Of a stretch of 5,491 nt of DNA, positions 4,986 to 5,491 are shown piece by piece. A program made the translations under genes and the position numbers. The notes below the pieces were generated by a model. It ran no database searches and was not told the origin of the DNA. It saw only the letters and a program-made list of their open reading frames with translations. Source of the DNA: Spirochaetota bacterium (GTDB taxonomy: Bacteria; Spirochaetota; Leptospiria; Turneriellales; Turneriellaceae); the NCBI GenBank assembly GCA_963205035.1, contig CAUJII010000008.1, forward strand, positions 1 to 5,491. Direction: 5' to 3'. The number at the start of each line of letters is the position of its first letter. Position 1 is the first letter of the stretch.

Positions 4986-5491
4986 ATGGCGTATCCCTTC
5001 GACAAAATCGAGAAGAAATGGCAAGAAACTTGGCTCGCGAATAAAACCTTTGCAACCGGGACTGACCTTTCAAAACCCAAGTACTACATCCTCGACATGT
5101 TTCCCTACCCTTCGGGCGCAGGGCTGCACGTTGGTCACCCCGAAGGTTACACGGCCACCGATATTCTCGCACGCAAGCGACGCATGCAAGGCTTTAACGT
5201 ACTCCACCCGATGGGTTGGGATGCATTCGGATTACCCGCAGAACGCTACGCGATGCAAACCGGCATCCACCCAGCGATCACGACAGAGAAGAATATCGAT
5301 AACTTCCGCCGCCAACTTCAAGCTCTCGGTTTCTCTTACGATTGGGATCGAGAAATCAACACGACAGACCCGGGCTATTACAAATTCACTCAATGGATTT
5401 TTCTAAAACTCTTCAACTCGTTCTACGACACAGAGGCAAACAAAGCACGCCCCATCGCAGAGCTGGAAATCCCTCCAGAGCTTCAAAGCGA
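4986..5491 (+). CDS. leuS: Leucine--tRNA ligase, N-terminal part (cut by right edge)
   Basis: Seen: an open frame of 168 codons from the ATG at 4986 to the right edge, starting MAYPFDKIEKKWQETW. It has the class I LeuRS signature: DMFPYPSGAGLHVGHPEGYTA (37-57, HIGH motif H48-V-G-H51), LHPMGWDAFGLPAE (73-86), QTGIHPAITT (91-100), NIDNFRRQ (103-110) and YDWDRE (118-123). Known role: charging tRNA-Leu in the cytoplasm, with an editing domain that lies beyond the edge. The HPEGYTATDI wording and the extra segment after FTQWIFLKLF (134-143), before the zinc/editing region, match the spirochaete and Bacteroidetes-type LeuRS rather than the E. coli form (HMGHVRNYT). The start is set by homology. There is no Shine-Dalgarno sequence in the 20 nt upstream. 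The gene follows the PilZ gene by 117 nt with a hairpin between, so it is probably its own transcription unit. Confidence 0.96.
   Translation, partial: MAYPFDKIEKKWQETWLANKTFATGTDLSKPKYYILDMFPYPSGAGLHVGHPEGYTATDILARKRRMQGFNVLHPMGWDAFGLPAERYAMQTGIHPAITTEKNIDNFRRQLQALGFSYDWDREINTTDPGYYKFTQWIFLKLFNSFYDTEANKARPIAELEIPPELQS

Noticed and set aside
4798..5406. 202-codon plus-strand frame spanning the PilZ end, the hairpin and the leuS start
   Set aside because: It runs out of frame through two genes recognised by motif and through the hairpin. Its sequence shows no family pattern.

Overview
The window looks like a piece of a spirochaete chromosome, most plausibly of the order Leptospirales (Turneriella/Leptonema/Leptospira type). 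This rests on two genes. The LeuS N-terminus carries the HVGHPEGYTATDI block and the QTGIHPAITT and FTQWIF stretches that I remember from Leptospira LeuS and from the related Bacteroidetes-type form. The PilZ protein has a long, unfamiliar N-terminal region of a kind I associate with Leptospira. The taxonomic call is from memory, not from a search. Base composition looks balanced, and nothing in the coding regions suggests recent transfer.

Layout. Positions 1-3458 hold a compact minus-strand gene cluster. In transcription order it contains an acetoacetate-decarboxylase-fold protein (3458-2781), a ROK-family sugar kinase (2775-1852), an unrecognised basic 152-residue protein (1855-1397), a VAT-1-like zinc-independent quinone reductase/MDR protein (1400-375), a doubtful 36-codon ORF (325-215) and the start of lpxI (215 to beyond the left edge). 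The junctions are 5 nt apart, then two ATGA overlaps of 4 nt, then a 49-nt gap, then a TAATG overlap. This points to one transcript with translational coupling. No single pathway ties the genes together: the set mixes sugar phosphorylation, redox or small-molecule metabolism and lipid A synthesis.

Positions 3459-3767 are a 309-nt non-coding region between divergent genes. It is the most unusual part of the window. A 161-bp block (3517-3677) is bounded by 24-nt inverted repeats. Inside it lie a second 19-nt inverted-repeat pair, a perfect 22-bp palindrome and two small hairpins. It could be a miniature inverted-repeat element or a structured RNA.

Positions 3768-5491 are plus-strand. They hold a 366-residue protein with a C-terminal PilZ domain (a likely c-di-GMP effector), then a strong hairpin in the spacer, then the 5' end of leuS, cut by the right edge after 168 codons. 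Most starts in the window lack a clear Shine-Dalgarno sequence, so several start calls rest on the reading frame and homology memory.
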